The notes: a model not told the origin generated them from the sequence alone. Positions 55,536 to 63,916 are shown, counted from the stretch's first letter. The stretch: 64,000 nt of DNA from Solibacillus sp. FSL H8-0538 (GCF_038003525.1 NZ_JBBOPI010000001.1:1603001-1667000); one strand, 5' to 3'. Made by a program: numbers and translations.

Positions 55536-55617
55536 TAAAAAACCTCCGACTAAATTAATTGTCATGATTGTCTCATGTCATTTGATTTAGTAGAAGGTGT
55601 GTTGTATTTGACGCTTA

Positions 55618-55625
55618 CTTTTTTC
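55618..55625. repeat. Target-site duplication of the ISL3 element, left
   Basis: CTTTTTTC, repeated exactly at 57001-57008. Confidence 0.9.
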
Positions 55626-57000
55626 GGTTCTTTGTCAATAGTTGGGGTGGGGATACAATTCTCCACCCTTATCCTATTTCATTGCCGACTGTTTTGTATT
55701 GATGTGTTAATAAAATTTTGGCGCGTAATCGATCAAATCGACGGTAGCCAAAAGCATTGCGTTTAATTACTTTTGTTAAATTATTTAAACCTTCTACGAA
55801 GCCATTTGAATAGTTAAATGTAAAAGAGTTGAGGATTTCTGTTTGCCAATTTTGAAGGGTTTTCACACTGCGTTGAAACTCCGGAATATCAGCTTCTTCT
55901 ACCGCTTCATAAAACTTCAGAAGGAATTCCTTCGTTTCCTTTAGTTTCTCTGCACCATTCTCTTTCGCCAGTTCAAACCATTCTCGAAACTGTTCCTTTA
56001 ACTGATAAGCCAATTTTAATTCTGCTGAAAAGCTGAAATAGCGTTTTAAATACCACTGGTCTTTCTCAGTTACATCCTTAGGTTTCTTAAAAAATACATG
56101 ACGCTTCTTCTTTACTTTCTTACGATCGTAATCATTCCATTCCTTCTGAATACGTACTCGAACACGATCGATTGCCCAATAAATATAGCGAACAAAGTGA
56201 AAGCGATCCGCAATGATAATTGGGTTATCCAGCGCTTCTTGAACTGCTGCTTTAAATGAATGACTCATATCCATAACGACCATTTCAACATTTGCCCCAT
56301 GCTCACGCAAATAGGCTTTAATGGTTTCTTTTTTCCGGTCCGGTAAAATATCAATAGGTTCTTTTGTCACTGCATCGGCAATAATTAGTTGAAACTTTTC
56401 CCCACCTGCATTGCCTTTGAATTCATCAATGGCAATCACCTTTGGCAAGGCTGTTTCTCCCTTAATTTTTCCAGGAACAATCCGATCAAATCTGCGAATG
56501 ATGGTACTAACCGATGCCCCATATTGGTGCGCAATCTCAGTGAAGGTTTTGGCTTTCACTGAACGGATTTGAGCCATTTGATTCCACTCATTAGAATAGC
56601 GTTGATAGGGCGAAACAACTTGATTCTTCTCCGCAAAACGCTTCCCGCACGTACAAGCATAACGGCGTTTACGATAAAATAAAGTCGTCATTCGTTCTGC
56701 CATTTTTAAATGTTTTACCTTAGTCCAACGATAATCGTGCACACGGCGTGTATCTTCTCCACAGTTTGGACAAACCTGCGTCGTTATGGGCATTTCAAAA
56801 TGAATCAGATACTGCCCTCCACGCACCTCTGTCTTTAAAATAATCGCGTCTTCAAATCCTGGTAAACTTATGTTAGAATGCATGTACACGTAACCCCCAT
56901 CTTATCTTTTGTTCAGCAACTAAAGTATAAGACATTTGGGTGTTACGTGTCTTTTTTTACCCTCAAATTGTAGTCATACCCCAACATTTAGTATAGAACC
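55626..57000 (-). mobile_element. ISL3-family insertion sequence, complete (1375 bp)
   Basis: The ends are imperfect inverted repeats: GGTTCTTTGTCAATAGTTGG at 55626 and, on the other strand, GGTTCTATACTAAATGTTGG at 57000, both continuing GGT. A perfect 8-bp duplication CTTTTTTC flanks the element, as expected for ISL3. It encodes one full-length transposase and looks recent. It landed on the last base of the IS66 end. Confidence 0.95.
55669..56883 (-). CDS. ISL3-family transposase
   Basis: A 404-residue transposase: zinc-finger QVCPNCGEDTRRVHDYRWTK and YACTCGKRF, helix-turn-helix KTFTEIAHQYGASVSTIIRR, then the DDE domain with KVIAIDEFKGNAGGEKFQ (first Asp), VVMDMSHSFKAAV (second Asp), IIADRFHFVRY and NGFVEGLNNLTKVIKRNAFG (Glu). 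No stop or frameshift, so probably active. Start ATG 56883 follows GGGGG; GTG 56889 is also in frame. Confidence 0.93.
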   Translation of the reverse strand: MHSNISLPGFEDAIILKTEVRGGQYLIHFEMPITTQVCPNCGEDTRRVHDYRWTKVKHLKMAERMTTLFYRKRRYACTCGKRFAEKNQVVSPYQRYSNEWNQMAQIRSVKAKTFTEIAHQYGASVSTIIRRFDRIVPGKIKGETALPKVIAIDEFKGNAGGEKFQLIIADAVTKEPIDILPDRKKETIKAYLREHGANVEMVVMDMSHSFKAAVQEALDNPIIIADRFHFVRYIYWAIDRVRVRIQKEWNDYDRKKVKKKRHVFFKKPKDVTEKDQWYLKRYFSFSAELKLAYQLKEQFREWFELAKENGAEKLKETKEFLLKFYEAVEEADIPEFQRSVKTLQNWQTEILNSFTFNYSNGFVEGLNNLTKVIKRNAFGYRRFDRLRAKILLTHQYKTVGNEIG

Positions 57001-57008
57001 CTTTTTTC
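57001..57008. repeat. Target-site duplication of the ISL3 element, right
   Basis: CTTTTTTC, identical to 55618-55625. Confidence 0.9.
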
Positions 57009-57336
57009 AACTGGATTTCCTATTTATGTATAGTAGTAGCAAAGCAAAAAAACCCGGAAATAAGATTCCGGGTTTGATTACCACTTGCATTTATTCCTCC
57101 ATGACACACTGCCTCGCTTCCGCATTGGATCTTAAGATTTACCTAAGACAACCGTACGTTAGCTTTATTCAGTATTGACGGTCCTTCAGAGCTATTGATC
57201 ATTCGCACTCATCGGGTTAACCCTCCTAGTCACATTGGATTCAAAGTGAAATCTTTACTAGTATAGATCAAATATTATTTTTCATACATATTATTTTTTG
57301 AGCAATCAGAATTTCCTTTTGTGCAAATTAGAATAA
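57009..57336. other. Intergenic region with a terminator relic
   Basis: Holds the intrinsic terminator at 57050-57075 and otherwise no supported ORF. Confidence 0.45.
57050..57075. terminator. Orphan terminator hairpin
   Basis: AAACCCGGA / TCCGGGTTT with loop AATAAGAT; A- and T-tracts on both sides are short. The gene served is not evident. Confidence 0.6.
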
Positions 57337-57391
57337 ATTAGAACTATATAACTCGCCTAAAATAGGGCGAGTTGATGTCCTTATCCACTAC
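57337..57391 (+). repeat. Dispersed double-hairpin repeat, copy 7, truncated
   Basis: TTAGAACTATATAACTCGCC, complete first hairpin and GAGTTGATGTCCTTA, then a direct jump to TCCACTACTAC: the linker end and most of the second hairpin are deleted. Confidence 0.75.
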
Positions 57392-57584
57392 TACACGGAT
57401 ATTAAAGAAATTCCAGTTCACAAGAACCGCCAGTATAAAAAAATAAGAAATTATAAAAATGCATTAAAGGAACTGTTCCCTAAGTGCTTTTTTACTTCAT
57501 TTATTTAGAGTGAATTTCCGTAATCGTTCATCTGTTAGACGGACTACGTTACCTTGGGGATGGATTCCCGATTGTGTCCGTTTA
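57392..57584. other. Intergenic, nothing recognised
   Basis: No supported ORF or structure. Confidence 0.4.
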
Positions 57585-57779
57585 TTAGACACCCATTTTT
57601 CTATGGGTATTGCTTGTTTTTTTCGTTTGTTGGCTTTTCATTTTTTTTGTTGAAAGGTCAGCATTCTTTTTTCCTTTATTAGTTGAGGACAGGTTCTTTT
57701 TGCTTTCAAGCTGCTGCTTTACTGCCTCTTGCAGGCTGATTTTCTTTTTTTGTGGTGCGGATTGGTTATTCTCGTTCAT
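57585..57779 (-). CDS. Small Lys/Gln/Ser-rich protein, 64 residues
   Basis: AAGGAGG lies 8 nt before the ATG. The product is hydrophilic, with one predicted helix KKISLQEAVKQQLESKKN and a basic tail. Likely intrinsically disordered outside the helix. Looks genuine from its start signals; no family recognised with confidence. Confidence 0.6.
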   Translation of the reverse strand: MNENNQSAPQKKKISLQEAVKQQLESKKNLSSTNKGKKNADLSTKKMKSQQTKKTSNTHRKMGV

Positions 57780-58044
57780 AGGAAATTCCTCCTTATTGAA
57801 TATGATTATTAGTCCAGTATAATCTATTTTCTCTCATTTGTGAAACATTGCACCTAAACTAACGTAAGCTATAGTTCAATAGAGCAGTCATTTATTTAAA
57901 TAACGTCAGCATTTTTGATGAATATGCAACAATTGATTTTCTTTAACGTGATCAAAGAGTATTTTAGATGAAAGGCGGTAACAATATGTTTTCTTTGCAT
58001 TTTTGGGGGGATATAGGTCATACCTTCTTAACGGAGGGGATTAT

Positions 58045-58389
58045 ATGTTAAAAAGGATATTGATTACTGCAGGAATACTTATAGTCGGAAAAGTCTCATT
58101 TAGCCTGTTAAATAAGCCTTTAGAAGTTAATACTGCTGATGTAAATAAAGAGAAACATGAACCTCTAGTTACTAAAGAAGAGCAAAGTATCGCTAAATTG
58201 AAAGAAAAACTTCATGAGAAATTCGTGGGGGTTGATGTAAAAACAACTTTAAAGAAAGAATTGGTGTTACAAGTTGAAGGAGATGAAGAATATTTTAATT
58301 CTGTAAAAAAGGATATGGCGTCCATTGCAAAAAGTGTAATTGAAACCTCCCCATTAAAAGACTATACAGTTATTTTTGAGAGAGGGTAA
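58045..58389 (+). CDS. Membrane-anchored protein of unknown function, 114 residues
   Basis: ATG 58045 follows CGGAGGGG. A short N-terminal hydrophobic helix (ILITAGILIVGKVSFSLL) is followed by a charged linker and a small alpha/beta domain (KKELVLQVEGDEEYFNSV) of ~65 residues. A 21-codon frame (57984-58049) with its own ribosome binding site overlaps the start and might be a leader. Function not recognised. Confidence 0.6.
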   Translation: MLKRILITAGILIVGKVSFSLLNKPLEVNTADVNKEKHEPLVTKEEQSIAKLKEKLHEKFVGVDVKTTLKKELVLQVEGDEEYFNSVKKDMASIAKSVIETSPLKDYTVIFERG

Positions 58390-58874
58390 TTTTAGCCGAT
58401 GCATGATGAAAATATAATTATAGGAAAAGAACCCCACCAAGATCTCATTTTAATGAAAAAAAGGATATTAAGATGTTCGTGAATGTGCGTATTGTAAGGA
58501 ATACCGAAATGTTTTTTTCGGTATTCCACTAAGGCGAATTCGGTCTCATAAGATTTATAATTTAGTATACACCCAGTTAATTATGTAGAAAAATGGAAAT
58601 GCCCTTACGTTTTTCTCTATCTATGTAATGTGCTAGTGGCCATGGGTTTCGTTGGTAGGTGCTCTAGCATTGTTTTTTGATTGCTATCAAGTGGGAGTGG
58701 AGGGAATTTTGAAGAAGTCAATATTTATCTACGGAAAGGAACACTTAGAAAATAGTAGTTGCATAATAATTATCGTTTTTTTACTTTTAAGCGGAATCAC
58801 AGGTCTTTGTGCTAAAGTAAAGCTCCAAAATCTGTATCACAGTTATTTGTAACGAAATATCGAAAGGGGAATGA
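58390..58874. other. Intergenic with hairpin and a broken membrane-protein frame
   Basis: A perfect hairpin GGAATACCGAAA / TTTCGGTATTCC lies at 58498-58527 without a T-tract after it. From about 58652 to 58852 a frame reads two hydrophobic segments (IIIIVFLLLSGITGLCAK is the clearer), with a possible TTG start after GGAGGGAAT at about 58710. It may be the tail of a lost membrane protein. Confidence 0.4.
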
Positions 58875-60221
58875 ATGATGAAAAGAATATATAAACAGAT
58901 GATTGCTGCAATGCTCGGGATGCTGCTGATGTTGTCAACGGTTGTTCCGACAATCCAAGCAGAAACTAGCACACCAGATATTAGCGGCTGGGCAATCGAG
59001 ACGCTAAACGAAGGTGAAAAATACGGTATTTTCCCAATTCAATGGTATTATGAAGGATTCAGAAGTGAAGTGTCGATTGAAAGAGTAAATGAACTAATAG
59101 ACTTAACAGAGCAGAAAATTGCGGCATTACAACTTCAAGAAAACAAAGAATACAAGCCAGTAAGTGTAAAAAAGGACACAACAAGAGGCGATATCGTCAA
59201 TCGACTGTACAATATTGTTGCACGCTATGATTTACCTGTAGGCAACGATGCAGTAGCCTATATGACAGAACGAAACATCTTAAGAGGTTCTAGCAATCGA
59301 TTGGAATTAGAAAAGAAGGCAACAACGCAACATGCAGTCGTCTTAGCTGTTCGATTCATTAAGGATACATACGAACAAGTAGGGCAAGGTTCTAAAGGTG
59401 TGGCTTGGGTTGTAAAAGATGATGATACACTGGTTTACTTATTAGGATCCATTCACATTGGAACACCGGACCTATATCCGTTCAATGAAAAATTATTAAC
59501 AGCGTTTGACGAATCGGATGCGCTATTAGTAGAGGCGAATATGCTTGATCAAGAAGGTCTTGAATACTTTGCCAAAAAAGCGATGTATGTAGACAAAACA
59601 ACACTGCAAGACGCAGTTAGCGCAGAAACCTATGCAAAAATTAAAAAGGTTGCAGAACTATACAAGCTACCAATGGATCAATTAGTAATGCAAAAACCAT
59701 GGATGCTATCAAATGTTTTATCATTGCTAGCAATGGACGATTCCTTTGGCATGACTGCAGAGGAAATGTCGATGCATGGCATTGATATGTACTTTTTATT
59801 AAATGCAATGCTTCAAGAAAAACCGGTCATTGAATTAGAAGGAATAAAAGCTCAAGTGGATATGTTTGAATCATTATCACCTGAAGCACAAGAACAGTCT
59901 TTAGTAGATGTGATAGATAGCATTTTAGAGCCATCTGCAGAAAATGAATATGATCTGATGCAGGATTGGTTTAGCAGTTGGAAGAAGGGCGACATAGTAG
60001 CTTTTGCTGAGAGTTTCCAAGAGATGGAAGGGGAAGCTTCAGAATTTAATGAAATGCTCTTTGGTTTACGAGATGAACAAATGGCACAGAAAATTATTTC
60101 ATTATTAAAGGATAAAGAAGGCACGTACTTCGTTGTCGTAGGAGCTGGCCACTTCTTAATCGAAAAAAGTATCCGTTATCATTTAGAAAAGAATGGATAC
60201 AATGTTGCGCCGTTTTATTAA
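58875..60221 (+). CDS. TraB/GumN (TIKI-like) family exported protein
   Basis: A 448-residue exported protein: signal peptide (LGMLLMLSTVVPTIQA), an N-terminal ~130-residue part with SLH-like helices (ISGWAIETLNEGEKYGIFP), then a TraB/GumN domain with YLLGSIHIGTPDLYPF, DALLVEANMLDQEG, SMHGIDMYFLLNAM, PVIELEG and the terminal FVVVGAGHFLIEKS. The two GxxH motifs and the Glu fit the metal-dependent protease TIKI, a distant homolog. It could be a surface-bound metalloprotease. Single gene with terminator. Confidence 0.85.
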   Translation: MMKRIYKQMIAAMLGMLLMLSTVVPTIQAETSTPDISGWAIETLNEGEKYGIFPIQWYYEGFRSEVSIERVNELIDLTEQKIAALQLQENKEYKPVSVKKDTTRGDIVNRLYNIVARYDLPVGNDAVAYMTERNILRGSSNRLELEKKATTQHAVVLAVRFIKDTYEQVGQGSKGVAWVVKDDDTLVYLLGSIHIGTPDLYPFNEKLLTAFDESDALLVEANMLDQEGLEYFAKKAMYVDKTTLQDAVSAETYAKIKKVAELYKLPMDQLVMQKPWMLSNVLSLLAMDDSFGMTAEEMSMHGIDMYFLLNAMLQEKPVIELEGIKAQVDMFESLSPEAQEQSLVDVIDSILEPSAENEYDLMQDWFSSWKKGDIVAFAESFQEMEGEASEFNEMLFGLRDEQMAQKIISLLKDKEGTYFVVVGAGHFLIEKSIRYHLEKNGYNVAPFY

Positions 60222-60239
60222 TTAACCATATAGAAGCGC

Positions 60240-60281
60240 AGCCATTTCGCATCATAAAATGTGCGAAATGGCTTTGTTTTT
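60240..60281 (+). terminator. Terminator after the TraB-like gene
   Basis: AGCCATTTCGCA / TGCGAAATGGCT followed by TTGTTTTT. Confidence 0.85.
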
Positions 60282-60420
60282 GAGGGGAAAGTGAAATAGC
60301 AAAATGTAACTGAATATGTGATAGATTCTGCCACAAAACTATAATTTATGGGAATGTAGAATTTTTATAACGATTATGTTTTTCGGATTTATATAGTGTT
60401 GCACCTTTCCTTTAGAACAA

Positions 60421-61002
60421 TTAATACCCCATTACATCTTTGACTTTCTCTGCATTCGTTTTAGAAGTCAGCATCTCTAAAAACATGAATACAACTTCCA
60501 TCGCTGTGCCAGGATTCGATGACGTAATCACATTTTCATCCACAACAATCCTATTAGTTGAAACCCGTACCCCATACGTCGCTAATTGCGCTAATCTTTT
60601 ACTTGTTGGATGATTATACGTAGTTGCCTTGCGATTGGCTAATATACCGCTATGTGCGAGAGCTAAAGAAGCTACACAAATTGAAGCGATTGGCTTTTTA
60701 TGTGTATTGAAATGTTGGATTATTTCTTGAAATTCTTTGCTAAATGCATCTTGATAAAAGTTCGCCTCTTCAAATCCACCAGGAATCGCTAATGCATCAA
60801 ACTTATTTAAATCAATATCTTTAAATTGCATTTCTGGTGTGACTGTAAAATTCCAAGTGGCTTGTAGCTGTGGATGAAGTCCAACTGAAATGACTGCGGT
60901 AGAACCATCACCTTCTATCTGATTCCATCCGAGAACGTCAGTAAAAACACTTGCCTCGTATGCTTCAAAACCATTTGCCAGTAATAATAAAATTTTCTTC
61001 AT
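60421..61002 (-). CDS. DJ-1/PfpI family protein
   Basis: A 193-residue class I glutamine amidotransferase-like protein: LLLANGFEAYEAS with the conserved Glu, LAIPGGFEEANFY, and the nucleophile-elbow Cys in ASICVASLALAHSG, followed by NHPTSKRL and VDENVITSSNPGTAMEV. Family members act as deglycases, chaperones or hydrolases. Divergent from the Lrp regulator 144 bp away, which may control it. Confidence 0.9.
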   Translation of the reverse strand: MKKILLLLANGFEAYEASVFTDVLGWNQIEGDGSTAVISVGLHPQLQATWNFTVTPEMQFKDIDLNKFDALAIPGGFEEANFYQDAFSKEFQEIIQHFNTHKKPIASICVASLALAHSGILANRKATTYNHPTSKRLAQLATYGVRVSTNRIVVDENVITSSNPGTAMEVVFMFLEMLTSKTNAEKVKDVMGY

Positions 61003-61146
61003 AGGTGATTCCCCTTATTTCTTTATTTAGCTTAAGTTTAATGAATTTTTATAACTTGATGAATGGCGTGAAACTCGTATTTCATTGAATTTACTTTCGT
61101 TTTTATGGATAATTCATATAAAGACTTAATTTAATAAGGAGAAATT

Positions 61147-61563
61147 ATGGATAAAATTGATTTTGAAATTTTAAAACAACTAGAGCAAAATGCTAAAATG
61201 ACGACAAAAGAAGTCGCTGCACATGTACATCTATCTGCACCTGCTGTGGCTGAACGAATAAAAAAACTCGAAGAACAACAAATTATTACGGGCTATAAAA
61301 CTCTGATTGACCTAAGAAAGCTCGATCGTTCAATTGTTGCACTTGTGCTATTTAAATCAAATGACTGTAGAAAATTGGCGGAATTTTGTTACAATCACCC
61401 TGATGTACTTGAATGCTACCGAGTTGCAGGTGAAATTAGCTATATCGCAAAGGTAGCAACGCAATCTGTTGAAACTTTAGAAAATTTTATTGATCAATCT
61501 ATGCTATACGGCACCCCATCTACAAACATTGTACTGTCTGGACAGAAAAATACGATATTGTAA
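61147..61563 (+). CDS. Lrp/AsnC family transcriptional regulator
   Basis: A 138-residue regulator: winged-helix N-terminus (MTTKEVAAHVHLSAPAVAER) and a C-terminal RAM ligand-binding domain ending in SMLYGTPSTNIVL. Lrp-family octamers sense amino acids. Divergent from the DJ-1/PfpI gene, a common arrangement for a regulator and its target. AAGGAGAAA ribosome binding site. Confidence 0.92.
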   Translation: MDKIDFEILKQLEQNAKMTTKEVAAHVHLSAPAVAERIKKLEEQQIITGYKTLIDLRKLDRSIVALVLFKSNDCRKLAEFCYNHPDVLECYRVAGEISYIAKVATQSVETLENFIDQSMLYGTPSTNIVLSGQKNTIL

Positions 61564-61767
61564 AAGACTGTCCCGTTAGTCCTCACAATCATCCTGCCAG
61601 TGTTAAAGAAAGGCGATTCAAATGCATTTATTGTGTACATCCCAACGAGTGGAAATGCCCCACTAGATTTAAATAACACTATAGTTACCTTTGCCGGCTT
61701 TACAAGGAATGGGGAAGAAGAGAAGGCATTCGAAATTTCCGGTGCTTTTCATCAGCTGGTGGATTGA
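61564..61767 (+). pseudogene. C-terminal gene scrap
   Basis: Directly after the Lrp stop and in the same frame, 63 codons read through PVLKKGDSNAFIVYIPTSGN and FAGFTRNGEEEKAFEISGAF before a stop. There is no start codon with a ribosome binding site. The piece looks like protein, most likely the tail of a lost gene. The remaining ~200 bp to 61967 show nothing else. Confidence 0.4.
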
Positions 61768-61967
61768 TGATTCCATAAAACCAAACGAAAAATTACATAA
61801 GAAATAGCTTGGAATTAAATTTCTTATGCGATTCCAAAATATTTGTATCATGGTTCTTCAGACTTTCCGTTTTAATAGTATTGATTCTTTCATTCAATAC
61901 ATAGAATGGAAGTTTATAATTATTGTGAGTTCTAAAATTTGGATATTAACTAGGAGGAGTTCAGACT

Positions 61968-62408
61968 ATGAAAATTAAACAAGCAACAGCGGCCGATCTT
62001 ACTGTAGTAGCAACATTATTCAATGATTACCGCCAGTTTTATGAGCAGAAAAGTGATCTGGAGGCAGCAGAGGCATTAATTTTGGCGCGTATGGAAAAAA
62101 AGGAATCGGTCATTTATGTAGCGATGGAGGATGAGCGACCACTTGGTTTTGTCCAGCTCTATCCGACATTTTCTTCAGTGGGCATGCAACGCGCGTTTAT
62201 TTTAAATGATCTCTTTGTCGCTCAGGATGCCCGCAAGCAAGGGGTGGCACATGCATTAATTGAGCAGTGCTATTCATACTGTGAGGAGAACAATGCCCGC
62301 TATATTACACTAGAAACAGCGGAAACGAATATTAGTGCACAAAAGCTCTATGAAAAAATGGACATGGAGATGGATCTTAGCGTTAGACATTATAGTAAAT
62401 ATTTCTGA
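61968..62408 (+). CDS. GNAT family N-acetyltransferase
   Basis: A 146-residue acetyltransferase: KIKQATAADLTVVATLFNDY, an acetyl-CoA loop motif VAQDARKQGVAHALIEQCYS and YITLETAETNISAQKLYEKM. Acetyl acceptor unknown. AGGAGGAG ribosome binding site; terminator follows. Confidence 0.92.
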   Translation: MKIKQATAADLTVVATLFNDYRQFYEQKSDLEAAEALILARMEKKESVIYVAMEDERPLGFVQLYPTFSSVGMQRAFILNDLFVAQDARKQGVAHALIEQCYSYCEENNARYITLETAETNISAQKLYEKMDMEMDLSVRHYSKYF

Positions 62409-62410
62409 AA

Positions 62411-62444
62411 AAAACGCCAAAGTCATATTAAATGATTTTGGCGT
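62411..62444. terminator. Bidirectional terminator
   Basis: AACGCCAAAGTCAT / ATGATTTTGGCGT stem between convergent genes; the minus-strand stop codon at 62428 lies within it. Confidence 0.65.
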
Positions 62445-62826
62445 ATATGATCATGGTTATTGGTAACGAAATCGTAATGACACTCCCAATAACAATGACT
62501 GTTTGGAAGGACGTTAAAACAAATCCGATAAATGAAAAATTAAAGCTAATTAATACCAATATCGTTGCAAACAAAACGAAATAATTAATGAACATCGCTT
62601 TATAAATAATCGTTTTTGACCGCTCATCTTTCGGAAAAAGATGTGGAGCTAAATAGGCAAACATTAATTGGTTTAGGCCCAATGCAAGTAGCATAATGGA
62701 ATGTGGATATCTGCCCGCCATCACATCCGAACTTATTGTATAAATTGCAATGGCTGTGCAAATAATCCCTGAAAATACATAGATAAACCGGTTTGTTTGG
62801 GCTTCAGTTGAACGCTTCTTTGTCAT
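62428..62826 (-). CDS. Four-helix membrane protein paired with an Xre regulator
   Basis: A 132-residue membrane protein with about four helices (FIYVFSGIICTAIAIYTI; IMLLALGLNQLMFAYLAP; YFVLFATILVLISFNF; TVIVIGSVITISLPITMI). ATG 62826 overlaps the end of the regulator gene, with GGGAG upstream; the longer frame back to 62877 is not needed. Such pairs of short Xre regulator plus membrane protein are common in Bacillales, role unknown. Confidence 0.75.
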   Translation of the reverse strand: MTKKRSTEAQTNRFIYVFSGIICTAIAIYTISSDVMAGRYPHSIMLLALGLNQLMFAYLAPHLFPKDERSKTIIYKAMFINYFVLFATILVLISFNFSFIGFVLTSFQTVIVIGSVITISLPITMIIYAKII

Positions 62827-62827
62827 G

Positions 62828-63025
62828 CTACTCTCCCTCATAAATAAAAATATCTTCAATTGTGCAATGAAAAACAAGCGCTAATTTAAACGCCAGCTGA
62901 ATCGACGGATTGTAGCGTCCCTTCTCCAATGAAATGATCGTTTGCCGTGATACCCCGAGGTGTTCCGCAAGTTCATCCTGCGTAAAATCGTACTTCGCGC
63001 GTAAGTCTTTAATATTATTTTTCAA
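62828..63025 (-). CDS. Xre-family (YozG-like) transcriptional regulator
   Basis: A 65-residue helix-turn-helix protein: RAKYDFTQDELAEHLGVSRQ, TIISLEKGRYNPS, and a C-terminal FHCTIEDIFIYEGE. TTG start preceded by AGGTGATAAA. It overlaps the membrane protein gene. The upstream region carries an inverted repeat over the putative -10 element, so autorepression is likely. Confidence 0.88.
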   Translation of the reverse strand: MKNNIKDLRAKYDFTQDELAEHLGVSRQTIISLEKGRYNPSIQLAFKLALVFHCTIEDIFIYEGE

Positions 63026-63042
63026 TTTATCACCTACTAAAA

Positions 63043-63074
63043 GTAAAGTTAGCTTTACGTGTAGTTAACTTTAC
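63043..63074. promoter_or_regulatory. Operator-like inverted repeat before the Xre operon
   Basis: GTAAAGTTA (63043-63051) and TTAACTTTAC (63065-63074) face each other around 13 bp; a second overlapping palindrome TAAAGTTAGCTTTA is present. On the minus strand TTGATT, 17 bp, TAAAGT gives a promoter whose -10 lies in the repeat. Confidence 0.55.
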
Positions 63075-63156
63075 ATTGGAAGTGTTTAGGAATCAAGTGT
63101 AATTTACAATTAATTTCCAAAAATCGGTATAATGACAATAAGGGAGTTGTTATTAC

Positions 63157-63867
63157 ATGAAAAAATTCTTTCTCTTTGCATGTATGTTGTTTTTTCTTGT
63201 TGGCTGTTCTGAAAAAATGACGAACGTATTGAAGAGCTGCCCAGATGCAGAAATAGATTGGGTGGATGTGTTAATGATTGGTGAAATCCAGTATGAGCAT
63301 CATTATCCTGACAGAGCGGATGAAGCAGCACCAGTAGTGATAGAAGCGGGGAATGAAATCGGCCGTGTGACATATCGAATGGCGGATCGTGCATGTAGTA
63401 ATCACAAGATGAAAAACGGAGACGCTACGTTTTTAACAGAAGGTACACCAATTTTTGAGGTGAACGGCTACCCAGCAAGTTTACTTGTATCAGCAAATAA
63501 CAAAGTTTATGTAGCTACGCACAATCAGAATGCTGAATCGGCTAGTGACTTATATCCCTTCAAAAACCTTGTAAGTAATATATATTTCCAAAGCTTAGAG
63601 GACGGTAGCCGAATTTTTACATTCCCGGAAAGTGCGAAAGAGCAATTTATAGATGCATGGGATGAATTAGCACTAGAAGACCGTGAAGAGTTAATTAACA
63701 AGGGACAACTCGAAGGAACACGTGTATTTCTAGCGTTTGAGCTACACAACGGAGTGACGTTTAGACAGCTATACTGGGCGGATACGAATACCTTTCACAC
63801 TGGGGTCATTGGTAATAAGCATCTAAAGGATATTATTACGCAAGAATTAAACAACATGAAAAAGTAA
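63157..63867 (+). CDS. Lipoprotein of unknown function, 236 residues
   Basis: Lipobox FLVGC after a short hydrophobic signal. The mature part has NEIGRVTYRMADRACSNHKM and EGTPIFEVNGYPASLL, a beta-rich small domain, and a C-terminal helical part (WDELALEDREELINKGQL). The architecture is shared by uncharacterised Bacillales lipoproteins; no catalytic motif identified. It may form an operon with the next exported protein. Confidence 0.7.
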   Translation: MKKFFLFACMLFFLVGCSEKMTNVLKSCPDAEIDWVDVLMIGEIQYEHHYPDRADEAAPVVIEAGNEIGRVTYRMADRACSNHKMKNGDATFLTEGTPIFEVNGYPASLLVSANNKVYVATHNQNAESASDLYPFKNLVSNIYFQSLEDGSRIFTFPESAKEQFIDAWDELALEDREELINKGQLEGTRVFLAFELHNGVTFRQLYWADTNTFHTGVIGNKHLKDIITQELNNMKK

Positions 63868-63916
63868 AGGCCTGTCAAAACGGTGAATTTTGCTCGAAAT
63901 ATGAGGGAGAGATTAT

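Larger units (their letters stand above)
54095..55618 (-). mobile_element. IS66-family element, internally deleted, both ends kept
   Basis: Both ends begin with the same inverted repeat GTAAGCGTCAAATA (54095-54108 on plus, 55605-55618 on minus). Inside are the first ORF (OrfA, start 55535), a direct junction near 55230 to the transposase C-terminal half, and an inserted MITE-like block. OrfB and the N-terminal half of the transposase are missing, so it cannot move itself but could be mobilised in trans. No 8-bp duplication flanks it now: AATTGAAC at left, CTTTTTTC-type sequence at right. Confidence 0.82.

Noticed and set aside
57984-58049. 21-codon leader ORF overlapping the start of the 58045 gene
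   Set aside because: Has a plausible ribosome binding site, but too short and without regulatory motifs to support as a gene.
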